DNA of 10,329 nt from an uncultured Prevotella sp. (lineage in GTDB: Bacteria; Bacteroidota; Bacteroidia; Bacteroidales; Bacteroidaceae), in contig CALCVP010000011.1 in NCBI GenBank assembly GCA_937907705.1, positions 1 through 10,329 of the forward strand, in the 5' to 3' direction. Shown in pieces: positions 1-6,322 of this stretch (within the stretch, counting starts at the first letter, position 1; each line of letters begins with the position of its first letter). The position numbers and the translations under genes were made by a program. A model generated the notes under the pieces. The model did not search any database. It was given only the letters and a program-made list of their open reading frames with translations, and was not told the DNA's origin.

Positions 1-1
1 C

Positions 2-65
2 CATGTCTGATGAGGTTTTGTTTGATTTTTATAGCAACACTAAGTTAAGTGAAACCTCTGACATG
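2..65. repeat. Imperfect inverted repeat (arms 2-18 and 52-65)
   Basis: The left arm catgtctgatgaggttt at 2-18 is nearly the reverse complement of aaacctctgacatg at 52-65. CATGTC and GAGGTTT both pair, with a few extra bases bulged in the left arm. The right arm lies inside the loop of the 34-42/120-128 repeat while the left arm lies outside it. The two helices therefore cross, giving either a pseudoknot or two mutually exclusive folds. Confidence 0.6.
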
Positions 66-128
66 ATAAAATCCCGGGCAACTTTTTGTTGCTCAGGATG
101 TTATAAAAACATTAATATATAGTGTTGC
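34..128. repeat. Perfect 9-base inverted repeat (arms 34-42 and 120-128)
   Basis: The arm gcaacacta at 34-42 is the exact reverse complement of tagtgttgc at 120-128, enclosing 77 bases. Inside lies the strong 71-99 hairpin, so the segment could fold as a long stem closing on an internal hairpin. It could be a structured RNA, the 3' region of a neighbouring gene or the end of a mobile element. Nothing seen decides between these. Confidence 0.55.
71..99. other. 12-base-pair hairpin with a 5-base loop
   Basis: Bases 71-82 (atcccgggcaac) pair with 88-99 (gttgctcaggat) around a TTTTT loop. Eleven of twelve positions pair, counting one G-T wobble, with one mismatch. No T-run follows the stem on either strand, so it is not a standard intrinsic terminator. 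It lies inside the 34-128 inverted repeat. Confidence 0.6.
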
Positions 129-239
129 GGAATTAAGGATTATTATATTTGTCTATAAACAAGCACTTGAAATAATATTGTGATTTGCTTCCTACTGCAT
201 GCATCGTATAGTACTTTAATAATTCAATATAATTTTTAT

Positions 240-253
240 TGCCAATTTTGGCA
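240..253 (-). terminator. Weak candidate terminator hairpin after the yigZ-type gene
   Basis: TGCCAA and TTGGCA form a compact dyad (240-253) ten bases past the stop codon of the last gene of the minus-strand serine cluster. Read on the minus strand the stem is followed by ATAAAAATTATATT, AT-rich but not a clean U-tract. The stem is only 5 to 6 base pairs. It is in the right place for the operon end, but by shape alone it is weak. Confidence 0.25.
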
Positions 254-262
254 TTGCTATTT

Positions 263-850
263 TTACTCAAAAGATAATTTCTGCAATCTGTCTCTTAACT
301 CCTGCGCTTTTGATTTTCTTATACTCAACTGTATTTCACACGTATTATCAAACTGCTGCTTCACAATACGTGGCTTTATTGACTTTATAATTTTCATGAC
401 TTCATTCATCATAACGTATGAAAAATTATAAGTAACAACCTCTTCCACTTGCTTTATTTCTATGGCAGAATTAGCAATTGCTGTTGCAGCAACTGTCCTA
501 TATGCAACAATCAAGCCACTTGTTCCCAAATTGACGCCTCCATAATATCTTACTACGACAACAAGAATATCTGTCAAATTATTGCTATTGATTTGTCCAA
601 GTATAGGCTTCCCCGCAGTACTACTTGGTTCGCCATCATCATTTGCTCTATATGTTAAGTAATCAGAGCCCAACACATAGGCATAACAGATATGTCTCGC
701 ATCATAATACTTTTTATGATACAAGTTCAACAAATCTTTTACATCATTTTCAGTTTCTACATGATGCGCAAAAGCAAGAAACTTACTCCGCTTTTCAGAA
801 TAAGTTCCTTCACCGATATTACTAATTGTCTTAAATTCATCTATGCCCAT
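263..850 (-). CDS. yigZ: YigZ/IMPACT family protein (UPF0029 + DUF1949)
   Basis: A 195-residue protein, close to the roughly 200 residues usual for bacterial YigZ. The N-terminal UPF0029/IMPACT domain covers about residues 15-120. It carries the family hallmarks: YSEKRSKFLAFA at 17-28, ARHICYAY at 51-58, DDGEPSSTAGKP at 71-82 and RYYGGVNLGTSGL at 101-113. The rest (about 135-190) fits the small DUF1949 domain. The eukaryotic relative IMPACT regulates the Gcn2 kinase on ribosomes. The bacterial protein has no settled function, though nucleic-acid or translation-factor-like binding has been suggested from its fold. No signal peptide or membrane segment is present, so it should be cytosolic. The start codon lies 3 bases after the DUF1015 stop codon. 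The sequence AGGATAATTTATG spans that junction, offering an unusually SD-like site and likely translational coupling. It appears to be the last gene of the serC-serA-DUF1015 cluster. Confidence 0.92.
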   Translation of the reverse strand: MGIDEFKTISNIGEGTYSEKRSKFLAFAHHVETENDVKDLLNLYHKKYYDARHICYAYVLGSDYLTYRANDDGEPSSTAGKPILGQINSNNLTDILVVVVRYYGGVNLGTSGLIVAYRTVAATAIANSAIEIKQVEEVVTYNFSYVMMNEVMKIIKSIKPRIVKQQFDNTCEIQLSIRKSKAQELRDRLQKLSFE

Positions 851-853
851 AAA

Positions 854-2101
854 TTATCCTAATTTATGTATCACTAATCCTGAACGAAGTTTTGGTTCAA
901 ACCAGGTAGCCTTAGGCGGCATAATCTTACCTTCATCTGCTATTTGCATAATCTGCTGCATTTTAACAGGATAAAGAGCTAAAGCCATTCTCATTTCACC
1001 ACTATCAACTCTACGTTTCAATTCGTACAAGCCTCTTAATCCACCTACAAAATCTATACGCTTGTCAGAACGTAAATCCGTTATGCCTAAAATTTTATCA
1101 AGGATTAGTCTACTTGAGATATCTACATCCAGTCCGCTTATAGAATCATTTTTATCATACGTTCCTTCTTTAGCGGTCAAGCTATACCATTCGTCATCAA
1201 TATATAAAGAAAAATTATGCAAATAATTAGGTTTGTAAATTTCAGTACCTTTCTTTTCTATAATAAAGTTTTCTGTTAACAGTTGGAGAAAATGTTCAGA
1301 AGATAATCCATTCAAATCTTTTACGACTCTATTATAGTCAAGAATTGTAAGTTGGGACGCCTGAAAGCATACGGCCATAAAATAATTATACTCCTCTGCT
1401 CCATTATGAAGCTTATCATTTTTTGCTTTTTCTGCCCCTACTAAAGCTGCCGCTGCAGAACGATGATGTCCATCGGCAATATATAACTCAGGCATTTTTG
1501 CAAATTCCTGAGTTATAGTAGCAATATCATTAGCATCAGAAATAATCCAAAATTGATGTCTAAAGCCATCAATCGGAGCTATAAAATCATAAACAGGTTC
1601 AGTAACAGCATAACGCATAATTAATTGATTGACAATACTATTGTCAGGATAAGCAAAGAATACAGGCTCGATATTAGCATTTGTAGCACGCACATGCTTC
1701 ATACGATCCTCTTCTTTATCTCTGCGCGTTAATTCATGTTTTTTAATTACGCCGTTAAGATAATCATCCACAGATGCACAGACGACTAATCCGTATTGTG
1801 TTTTACCATTCATCGTTTGTGCATAAATATAATAATGTTCCTCTTTATCTTGTACAAGCCATCCATTCTCTTGAAACTTTTTAAAGTTTTCTGTAGCTTT
1901 TTCATATACTCGTGAATCGTATTCACTTGTATTAGGTTCAAAGTCAATTTCTGGCTTTATTATATGATAAAGACTCTTCTCATTATTCAAAGCTTCTGAA
2001 CGGGCTTCATCTGAAGACAATACATCATAAGGTCTTGATTCCACTTCTTCCACATACTGAATAGGAGGACGTAGGCCCTTAAAAGGTTTTATTGTAGCCA
2101 T
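854..2101 (-). CDS. DUF1015 family protein in the serine operon
   Basis: A 415-residue cytosolic protein of the DUF1015 family, of typical length. Recognisable landmarks are MATIKPFKGLRPP at the N-terminus (1-13), RPYDVLSSDEA at 23-33, KHELTRRDKEEDR at 120-132 or so, and the signature ADGHHRSAAA at 209-218. The DGHHR motif recalls the ParB/sulfiredoxin-like motif of small-molecule serine kinases such as SbnI. That comparison is from memory and is inference. The family has no established reaction that I can state with confidence. Its position directly after serC and serA, an arrangement I recall as recurrent in Bacteroidetes, suggests a role in serine or phosphoserine metabolism. Conceivably it performs or replaces the phosphatase step, since no serB is present here. 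The start is the ATG 66 bases after the serA stop. A GATGAAGGAAAT stretch lies upstream but too far away to be its ribosome site. No signal peptide or membrane segment is visible. Confidence 0.9.
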   Translation of the reverse strand: MATIKPFKGLRPPIQYVEEVESRPYDVLSSDEARSEALNNEKSLYHIIKPEIDFEPNTSEYDSRVYEKATENFKKFQENGWLVQDKEEHYYIYAQTMNGKTQYGLVVCASVDDYLNGVIKKHELTRRDKEEDRMKHVRATNANIEPVFFAYPDNSIVNQLIMRYAVTEPVYDFIAPIDGFRHQFWIISDANDIATITQEFAKMPELYIADGHHRSAAAALVGAEKAKNDKLHNGAEEYNYFMAVCFQASQLTILDYNRVVKDLNGLSSEHFLQLLTENFIIEKKGTEIYKPNYLHNFSLYIDDEWYSLTAKEGTYDKNDSISGLDVDISSRLILDKILGITDLRSDKRIDFVGGLRGLYELKRRVDSGEMRMALALYPVKMQQIMQIADEGKIMPPKATWFEPKLRSGLVIHKLG

Positions 2102-2167
2102 AGAATCTTCATTTTACGTTCAACATATTATTTCCTTCATCACTCAAAGTATAAGTAATTATAGAAT
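2102..2167. other. serA-DUF1015 spacer with a near-promoter match
   Basis: This 66-base spacer has no hairpin, so serA and DUF1015 are probably cotranscribed. Read on the minus strand it contains TATACTTTG, which is TA-N3-TTTG, one base longer than the Bacteroidetes -7 consensus. No convincing -33 element lies upstream. An internal promoter is possible but not supported. Confidence 0.3.
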
Positions 2168-3085
2168 TTACTTGTTTACTTGATATTTCGTGCAATTATC
2201 CTTAAAATAAGCTATAATTTGTTTCGCAGCTGCAATACCTGCATTTATATTGGCCTCTGCTGTTTGTGCTCCCATTTTTTTAGGCGTAGAAAAGTATCTT
2301 CCTTCAAATTTGGAAAATTCAGCATCTGCATCAGGTTTAATATCTGTAATATATTTAATGTCATCACGCTCTGCCATCACTTTTAACAGGTCATTCTCAT
2401 CTATTACTTCTTTTCTTGCAGTATTAATCAAAACTGCATTTTTTCTCATCTTGCTAACTAAGCCATAATTTATGCTTTGCTTTGTTTCAGGTGTAGCAGG
2501 AATATGCAAAGATACCACATCACAAATTTCAAACAGCTTCTGTTGAGAACTTACTACAGTAACACCAGCAGTTTCAATGCGCTCTTTTTGGCAATAAGCA
2601 TCATAAGCATAAATATTCATACCAAATCCCTTCGCTATACGCGCAACGTTACGCCCCACATTGCCAAAAGCTAAAATACCAAGTTTTTTTCCTTTAAGTT
2701 CTGTACCAGATTTTCCATTATAGAAGTTACGTGCAGCGTAGACTAACAGGCCGAAGACCAGTTCTGCAACAGCATTAGAATTTTGGCCTGGTGTATTTTC
2801 TACAACTACTCCTTTTGTTTTAGCATAAGCTGTATCTATGTTATCGTAACCAGCACCTGCTCTGACCACAATTTTTAAATTCTGAGCAGTATCAAGTACA
2901 GTAGACGTTATTTTATCAGAACGCACAATCATGGCATCGGCATCTTTTACAGCAGCAAGTAATTGTGCTACATCTGTATATTTTTCAAGCAAATTTAAAT
3001 CATAACCAACATTGTTGATTTCTTTTTTTATTTCTTCTATTGCAATATTTGCAAAAGGTTTTTCTGTAGCTACTAATATTTTCAT
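2168..3085 (-). CDS. serA: D-3-phosphoglycerate dehydrogenase, short form without ACT domain
   Basis: A 305-residue protein of the D-isomer-specific 2-hydroxyacid dehydrogenase family. It is assigned to NAD-dependent oxidation of 3-phosphoglycerate to 3-phosphohydroxypyruvate, the first step of serine synthesis in the cytosol. The substrate-side segment RAGAGYDNID (75-84) and NTPGQNSNAVAEL (97-109) match the family. The nucleotide site is LGILAFGNVGR (135-145), where alanine 139 replaces the first glycine of GxGxxG. The catalytic arginine is R224 in NTARKE. The usual TPHxGA(S/T) histidine motif reads TPKKMGAQT (267-275), putting K269 at the histidine position. The DVFxxEP glutamate region reads TDIKPDADAE, with acids nearby but not at the exact place. 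The protein ends without an ACT domain, so serine feedback through that domain is absent. It is second in the operon after serC, with a 246-base structured gap. The product name relies on family form and neighbourhood; another 2-hydroxyacid dehydrogenase is less likely. Confidence 0.88.
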   Translation of the reverse strand: MKILVATEKPFANIAIEEIKKEINNVGYDLNLLEKYTDVAQLLAAVKDADAMIVRSDKITSTVLDTAQNLKIVVRAGAGYDNIDTAYAKTKGVVVENTPGQNSNAVAELVFGLLVYAARNFYNGKSGTELKGKKLGILAFGNVGRNVARIAKGFGMNIYAYDAYCQKERIETAGVTVVSSQQKLFEICDVVSLHIPATPETKQSINYGLVSKMRKNAVLINTARKEVIDENDLLKVMAERDDIKYITDIKPDADAEFSKFEGRYFSTPKKMGAQTAEANINAGIAAAKQIIAYFKDNCTKYQVNK

Positions 3086-3110
3086 GATACAATTAATTTA
3101 AATAATAGAC

Positions 3111-3132
3111 AAATACTTATAAGTAAGTATTT
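3111..3132. promoter_or_regulatory. 9-base-pair dyad in the serA leader
   Basis: aaatactta (3111-3119) and taagtattt (3124-3132) are exact reverse complements around a 4-base loop. The dyad ends 26 bases upstream of the serA start codon, in its 5' leader. It would form a stable hairpin in the mRNA, or serve as an operator for a dimeric repressor. The sequence alone does not choose between these. Confidence 0.45.
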
Positions 3133-3207
3133 ACAAATATTTTATTGAAAATAATATAACATTCGTAATTTACTTGAAATACAAAAGTTCATATTTTCTT
3201 ATTGATT

Positions 3208-3258
3208 AATGGGTTCTAAAAAATTAGCTTTGTTAAATGGTAAATTTTAGAACCCATT
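3208..3258. repeat. 14-base perfect inverted repeat, 23-base spacer
   Basis: aatgggttctaaaa at 3208-3221 is the exact reverse complement of ttttagaacccatt at 3245-3258. Read on the minus strand no U-run follows the stem. On the plus strand GTGTTTTTATC follows it, so terminator activity, if any, would favour plus-strand transcripts. Terminal inverted repeats this close together also fit a very small internally deleted mobile element, but I see no target-site duplication flanking it. Confidence 0.6.
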
Positions 3259-3269
3259 GTGTTTTTATC

Positions 3270-3287
3270 TTGCCATGTAACTGGCAA
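3270..3287. repeat. Short hairpin TTGCCA/TGGCAA after serC
   Basis: Perfect 6-base arms (3270-3275 and 3282-3287) flank a 6-base loop. It lies 44 bases past the serC stop codon. Read on the minus strand it is followed by GATAAAAAC, with no U-tract, so it is not a classical terminator. It may stabilise the 3' end of the serC segment. Confidence 0.35.
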
Positions 3288-3331
3288 AAAATATTCAATT
3301 ATTTTAGAACAAGACAACTGCAAAATTGGCA

Positions 3332-4405
3332 TTAATGAGCCGCTTCAAATTCCTTCATACATTTTACAAGTTTTTGTACAGCTTCAATGGTCTGAGCATT
3401 ATAGCAACTTGCGCGGAAACCGCCAACAGACCGATGTCCTTTTATTCCTACCATTCCATGAGAAACTGCATAATCAAGGAAACATTTTTCCAAATCTGCA
3501 TATTCTTCATTCATGACAAAACATATATTCATCAATGAGCGGTCTTCCGTTTTTACCGTACCATGGAAGAATTTATTACGATCTATTTCATCATAAAGAA
3601 TAGCAGCCCGTTCATTGGCACGCTTATCCATAGCCTCTACTCCACCATGAGATTTTATCCAGCGCAAATTTTCCATTGCAGTATAAATAGGAACGACAGG
3701 AGGTGTATTAAACATCGTATTTTTATCTACATGTGTTTTATAATCAAGCATTGTTGGTATCTGTCTTGGCGCTTTTCCTAATGCATCATTTTTCACAATA
3801 ACAATCGTAACGCCTGCCATTGATAGATTTTTCTGAGCTCCAGCATAAATGCAGTCATATTTAGCAACATCAACAGGACGACTAAATATATCTGACGACA
3901 TATCTGCAATCATAGGTACAGGAACATCAAAATCCTTACGTATTTCTGTACCATAAATGGTATTATTAGTGGTTATGTGCAGATAATCTATATTTGTAGG
4001 ACAACTCCATTTTTTTGGATAATAAGTATAATCAGCATCTGCAGAAGAAGCTACTTCTACAACTTCGCCAAAGAGCTTAGCTTCTTTTATAGCCTTCTTT
4101 GCCCATGTACCGGTATTAAGGTATCCTGCTTTTTTAATTAAAAAATTATAAGGAACCATACAGAACTCAAGAGAAGCACCTCCTCCAAGAAACAAAACAG
4201 TATAGCCGTCAGGAATATTCAACAATTCTTTTACGAGCAACTGAGCCTCGTCTACTACTGGTTGGAAATCCTTTGCCCTATGACTTATCTCTGCTAAAGA
4301 GAGACCACTACCATTAAAATCTAATATTTGCTTTGCAGTTTTCTCAATAACCTCACGAGGAAGCATAGAAGGACCGGCATTAAAATTGTACTTCTTCATA
4401 ATCAT
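3332..4405 (-). CDS. serC: Phosphoserine aminotransferase
   Basis: A 357-residue fold-type I PLP enzyme, near the 360 residues of characterised SerC proteins. It converts 3-phosphohydroxypyruvate and glutamate to phosphoserine and 2-oxoglutarate; the family can also act in pyridoxal phosphate synthesis. The N-terminus YNFNAGPSMLP (6-16) is the family opening. LGGGAS (73-78) is the cofactor phosphate-binding region and NNTIYGTE (147-154) matches the next conserved block. IYAGAQKN (186-193) carries the PLP lysine K192. GHRSVGGFRAS (323-333) is the C-terminal substrate-arginine motif. All expected catalytic elements are present. The longest reading begins at 4405 with MIMKKYNF. The ATG two codons later (4399) gives MKKYNFNAGP, closer to the usual start, so the true start could be either. 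It is the first gene of the serine cluster, preceded by a promoter candidate about 50 bases upstream. Confidence 0.97.
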   Translation of the reverse strand: MIMKKYNFNAGPSMLPREVIEKTAKQILDFNGSGLSLAEISHRAKDFQPVVDEAQLLVKELLNIPDGYTVLFLGGGASLEFCMVPYNFLIKKAGYLNTGTWAKKAIKEAKLFGEVVEVASSADADYTYYPKKWSCPTNIDYLHITTNNTIYGTEIRKDFDVPVPMIADMSSDIFSRPVDVAKYDCIYAGAQKNLSMAGVTIVIVKNDALGKAPRQIPTMLDYKTHVDKNTMFNTPPVVPIYTAMENLRWIKSHGGVEAMDKRANERAAILYDEIDRNKFFHGTVKTEDRSLMNICFVMNEEYADLEKCFLDYAVSHGMVGIKGHRSVGGFRASCYNAQTIEAVQKLVKCMKEFEAAH

Positions 4406-4451
4406 TTTCTTTTAAAATTGGAAATAGTGTTATAGTATCAGAATACTTATG

Positions 4452-4483
4452 CGAAAGTAACACTTTAAATTGAAACGGACAAA
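4452..4483 (-). promoter_or_regulatory. Bacteroidetes-type promoter for the serC operon
   Basis: Read on the minus strand, TTTG (4483-4480) is followed by exactly 20 bases and then TACTTTCG (4459-4452). The latter differs by one base from the Bacteroidetes -7 consensus TAnnTTTG. Spacing fits the known -33/-7 arrangement. A start site would fall near 4445, giving a leader of about 40 bases before serC. Confidence 0.5.
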
Positions 4484-4641
4484 TATTTTCTTATAAATAT
4501 ACATTCACATATCACAACTGCGACATAATGATGAATAAATATTGCAAATACGCACAAAAATAAGTGTATTAATAACACAATCGCAAAGTAATTTTGAATT
4601 ACAAACCATAGCTTATTAGCTCTTATCAATACCGAACAAGC

Positions 4642-4685
4642 AAAAAAATCCCCGATAGACAAACAATCAATCTACTGGGGATTTT
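4642..4685 (-). terminator. Rho-independent terminator of the peptide transporter gene
   Basis: Read on the minus strand, AAAATCCCC (4685-4677) pairs with GGGGATTTT (4653-4645). Three more pairs follow after a small internal mismatch, leaving an 11- to 13-base loop. The stem runs directly into a tract of seven T (4648-4642). It begins 22 bases after the transporter stop codon. This is the clearest terminator in the window and separates the transporter group from serC. Confidence 0.85.
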
Positions 4686-4706
4686 CAACAAAAAAACATG
4701 TCAAAT

Positions 4707-6257
4707 TTAAGCTGTCATTTCTTTCAATTTCTTCAGAAGAGCAAACATTACTAATGCACTAATAAGACAAAGAGCAATCAATATACCCCAATTATACATC
4801 AAGGGAATACGATTCCATAACATGGATGGAATTGAACTTAGATAATTGCCAATTGCTGTTGCAACAAACCAACCACCCATCATCAGGCCTTTATACTTTT
4901 GAGGTGCCACTTTGGATACAAAAGAGATACCCATTGGTGAAAGCAATAACTCAGCCAAAGTAAGTGTAAAATAAGTAGATATAAGCCACCCTGGTGAAAG
5001 AATGCTTTGTGTGTTATCACCTAAATCAACTGGCGAGATTAAGTTTGTTGAAGCCAATGTTATGACACCAAATCCTAAAGCTGCGACCAACATACCCCAA
5101 GCTATACGAGTGGGAGCGCTAACCTCTTTTCCTTTATTTGCTAACGCTCCAAAAAAAGCCATACTGAAAGGTGTTAAAGCAACAACAAAGAATGGATTGA
5201 ACTGCTGAAAATCAGAAGGTTGTGCCATTGTAGGATTGCTCATTTCCATGAACAAAGCTACTGCACCTGCCCAAAGTAGCAAAGTTGCGACACCGCAAAC
5301 AACTCTATTTTTTACCTGCTTTGCTTGGAATACAGAAAAACCAGTATAAACAGATATTGCTATCAAAGCAAGGCTGAAAATATTAAACCAAATACGCATA
5401 CCTCCACTTATTGTAAGATTAGTATACTTTTTTGCAAAAAATGTAAGCGCTGATCCATTTTGATGGAAGGCCATCCAGAAGAAGATTACCACAGCAAATA
5501 CCAACAATAAAGCTATAATACGATCTTTTTCTTGTTTTGGAGTTAGAATTTCCACATTGCCGTCATGCTCTTTGGCTTGTTTAGCTGTAACATCTGCATG
5601 TTTAAACCAATTGCGGCATGCAAAATAAATAACACAAGAAATAATCAAAGAAATGCAAGCTACTCCAAAGCATAAGCCATACGCACCATACAATGCCGTT
5701 AAGTACTCAGCAGATGTATTTGCTGCATCGTATTCAAAGCCATATTTACCTAAATATATATTTGTTATCCATTTTGCCATTGACGGAGCAAACATGGCAC
5801 CAATATTAATGGCCATATAGAAAAGGCTAAAAGCAGAATCACGACGTGCAGAATATTTCGGATCATCATACAAATTGCCCACTAACACTTGAAGATTACC
5901 CTTAAAAAGTCCTGTACCTAATGACACACAAGCCAAACCAGCAAACATGGAGACTTTTCCTGTCATATCAGGAGCAGTAGGTATTGCCAATCCTAAATAG
6001 CCTAAAAACATCGTAGCAAAACCTATTGTCACACACTTTCCATAACCTATTTTATCCGCAATCATGCCGCCAAAAAGAGGTGCAAAGTAAACTACAGCCA
6101 AGAATATAGCATATACTTGTCCCGACTGTGATTCCGTCCATCCAAACTTAGCTTGCATAAACAAGGTGAAAATAGCAAGCATGGTATAATAACCAAAGCG
6201 CTCGCCCGTATTGGCAAGAGCCAACGCATAAAGACCTTTCGGTTGATTTTCAAACAT
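4707..6257 (-). CDS. POT/PTR family peptide transporter (MFS)
   Basis: A 516-residue inner-membrane protein with about fourteen hydrophobic segments, as expected for bacterial oligopeptide transporters (POT, also called PTR2 or NPF). It should import di- and tripeptides. Family marks are GERFGYY at 18-24, GGMIADKIGYG at 63-73, GLFKGN with K119 in helix 4, the PTR2 signature FYMAINIGAM at 146-155, and FWMAFHQNG at 260-268 in helix 7. Two proton-coupling positions differ from the textbook family: the E1xxE2R motif reads N16-T-G-E19-R20, so the first glutamate is asparagine, and the helix 7 glutamate is H265. These may be lineage features. The start lies after an A-rich leader (AAAAAAAAACTATG) without a Shine-Dalgarno site. 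It sits 63 bases downstream of the barrel gene on the same strand and may be cotranscribed. A strong terminator follows. Exact substrate cannot be read from sequence. Confidence 0.93.
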   Translation of the reverse strand: MFENQPKGLYALALANTGERFGYYTMLAIFTLFMQAKFGWTESQSGQVYAIFLAVVYFAPLFGGMIADKIGYGKCVTIGFATMFLGYLGLAIPTAPDMTGKVSMFAGLACVSLGTGLFKGNLQVLVGNLYDDPKYSARRDSAFSLFYMAINIGAMFAPSMAKWITNIYLGKYGFEYDAANTSAEYLTALYGAYGLCFGVACISLIISCVIYFACRNWFKHADVTAKQAKEHDGNVEILTPKQEKDRIIALLLVFAVVIFFWMAFHQNGSALTFFAKKYTNLTISGGMRIWFNIFSLALIAISVYTGFSVFQAKQVKNRVVCGVATLLLWAGAVALFMEMSNPTMAQPSDFQQFNPFFVVALTPFSMAFFGALANKGKEVSAPTRIAWGMLVAALGFGVITLASTNLISPVDLGDNTQSILSPGWLISTYFTLTLAELLLSPMGISFVSKVAPQKYKGLMMGGWFVATAIGNYLSSIPSMLWNRIPLMYNWGILIALCLISALVMFALLKKLKEMTA

Positions 6258-6288
6258 AGTTTTTTTTTAAATTGTTAATATTTATTTC

Positions 6289-6322
6289 AATAAGTTTTTA
6301 CCATAATACACAACAACTTATT
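6289..6322. repeat. 8-base inverted repeat between the barrel and transporter genes
   Basis: aataagtt (6289-6296) and aacttatt (6315-6322) are perfect reverse complements across 18 bases. The right arm overlaps the barrel gene's stop codon. Read on the minus strand it could be a weak hairpin ahead of the transporter gene, but no U-tract follows, so it need not stop transcription. Confidence 0.3.

Larger units (their letters stand above)
1..262. other. Left-edge intergenic region with strong inverted repeats, no convincing gene
   Basis: No recognisable gene is visible here. A plus-strand reading frame is open from the window edge (ATG at position 3) to a TAG at 120-122. It could be the 3' end of a gene outside the window or chance, and its 39 residues match no family I know. 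The region is instead marked by secondary structure: a 9-base perfect inverted repeat, an imperfect longer one that interleaves with it, and a 12-base-pair hairpin (listed separately). From about 130 to 262 the sequence is plain AT-rich spacer downstream of the minus-strand yigZ-type gene. A TAnnTTTG match lies on the plus strand at 144-151, but the only upstream TTG (125-127) is 16 bases away, which is short for a Bacteroidetes promoter. I do not call it. Confidence 0.6.
3086..3331. other. serC-serA intergenic region containing three inverted repeats
   Basis: This 246-base gap separates two genes that act in consecutive steps and share a strand. It has no reading frame worth calling. It holds, from serC toward serA, a 6-base-pair hairpin (3270-3287), a 14-base perfect inverted repeat (3208-3258) and a 9-base-pair dyad close to the serA start (3111-3132). 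The first two could be an intrinsic processing or attenuation site or the trace of a small insertion. The third could be an operator or a leader hairpin. No clean TAnnTTTG promoter for serA was found in it. Confidence 0.55.
4406..4706. other. Intergenic region between the peptide transporter gene and serC
   Basis: This 301-base gap contains two recognisable elements: the terminator of the transporter gene (4642-4685) and the serC promoter candidate (4452-4483). The roughly 150 bases between them are AT-rich. They contain one further partial -7-like match on the minus strand (TTACTTTG, at 4584-4591) without a properly spaced -33. A hydrophobic 65-residue frame crossing this gap starts at TTG inside the terminator loop and is not credible as a gene. 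Confidence 0.6.

Noticed and set aside
3..122. Plus-strand 39-residue reading frame with a CCSGC stretch
   Set aside because: No family resemblance, it lies entirely within strong inverted repeats, and it is cut by the window edge. It is kept as a possibility in the region note, not as a gene.
144..151. Plus-strand TATATTTG promoter match
   Set aside because: The -7 matches, but the only upstream TTG is 16 bases away and transcription would run antisense into the yigZ-type gene. This is likely chance.
3208..3258. The 14-base repeat as an intrinsic terminator of serC
   Set aside because: No U-tract follows the stem on the minus strand, so it lacks the second half of the signal in the operon direction.
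4465..4662. Hydrophobic 65-residue minus-strand frame between the transporter and serC
   Set aside because: Its start would be a TTG inside the transporter terminator loop and it overlaps the serC promoter. It has no ribosome site and its composition reflects AT-rich DNA.
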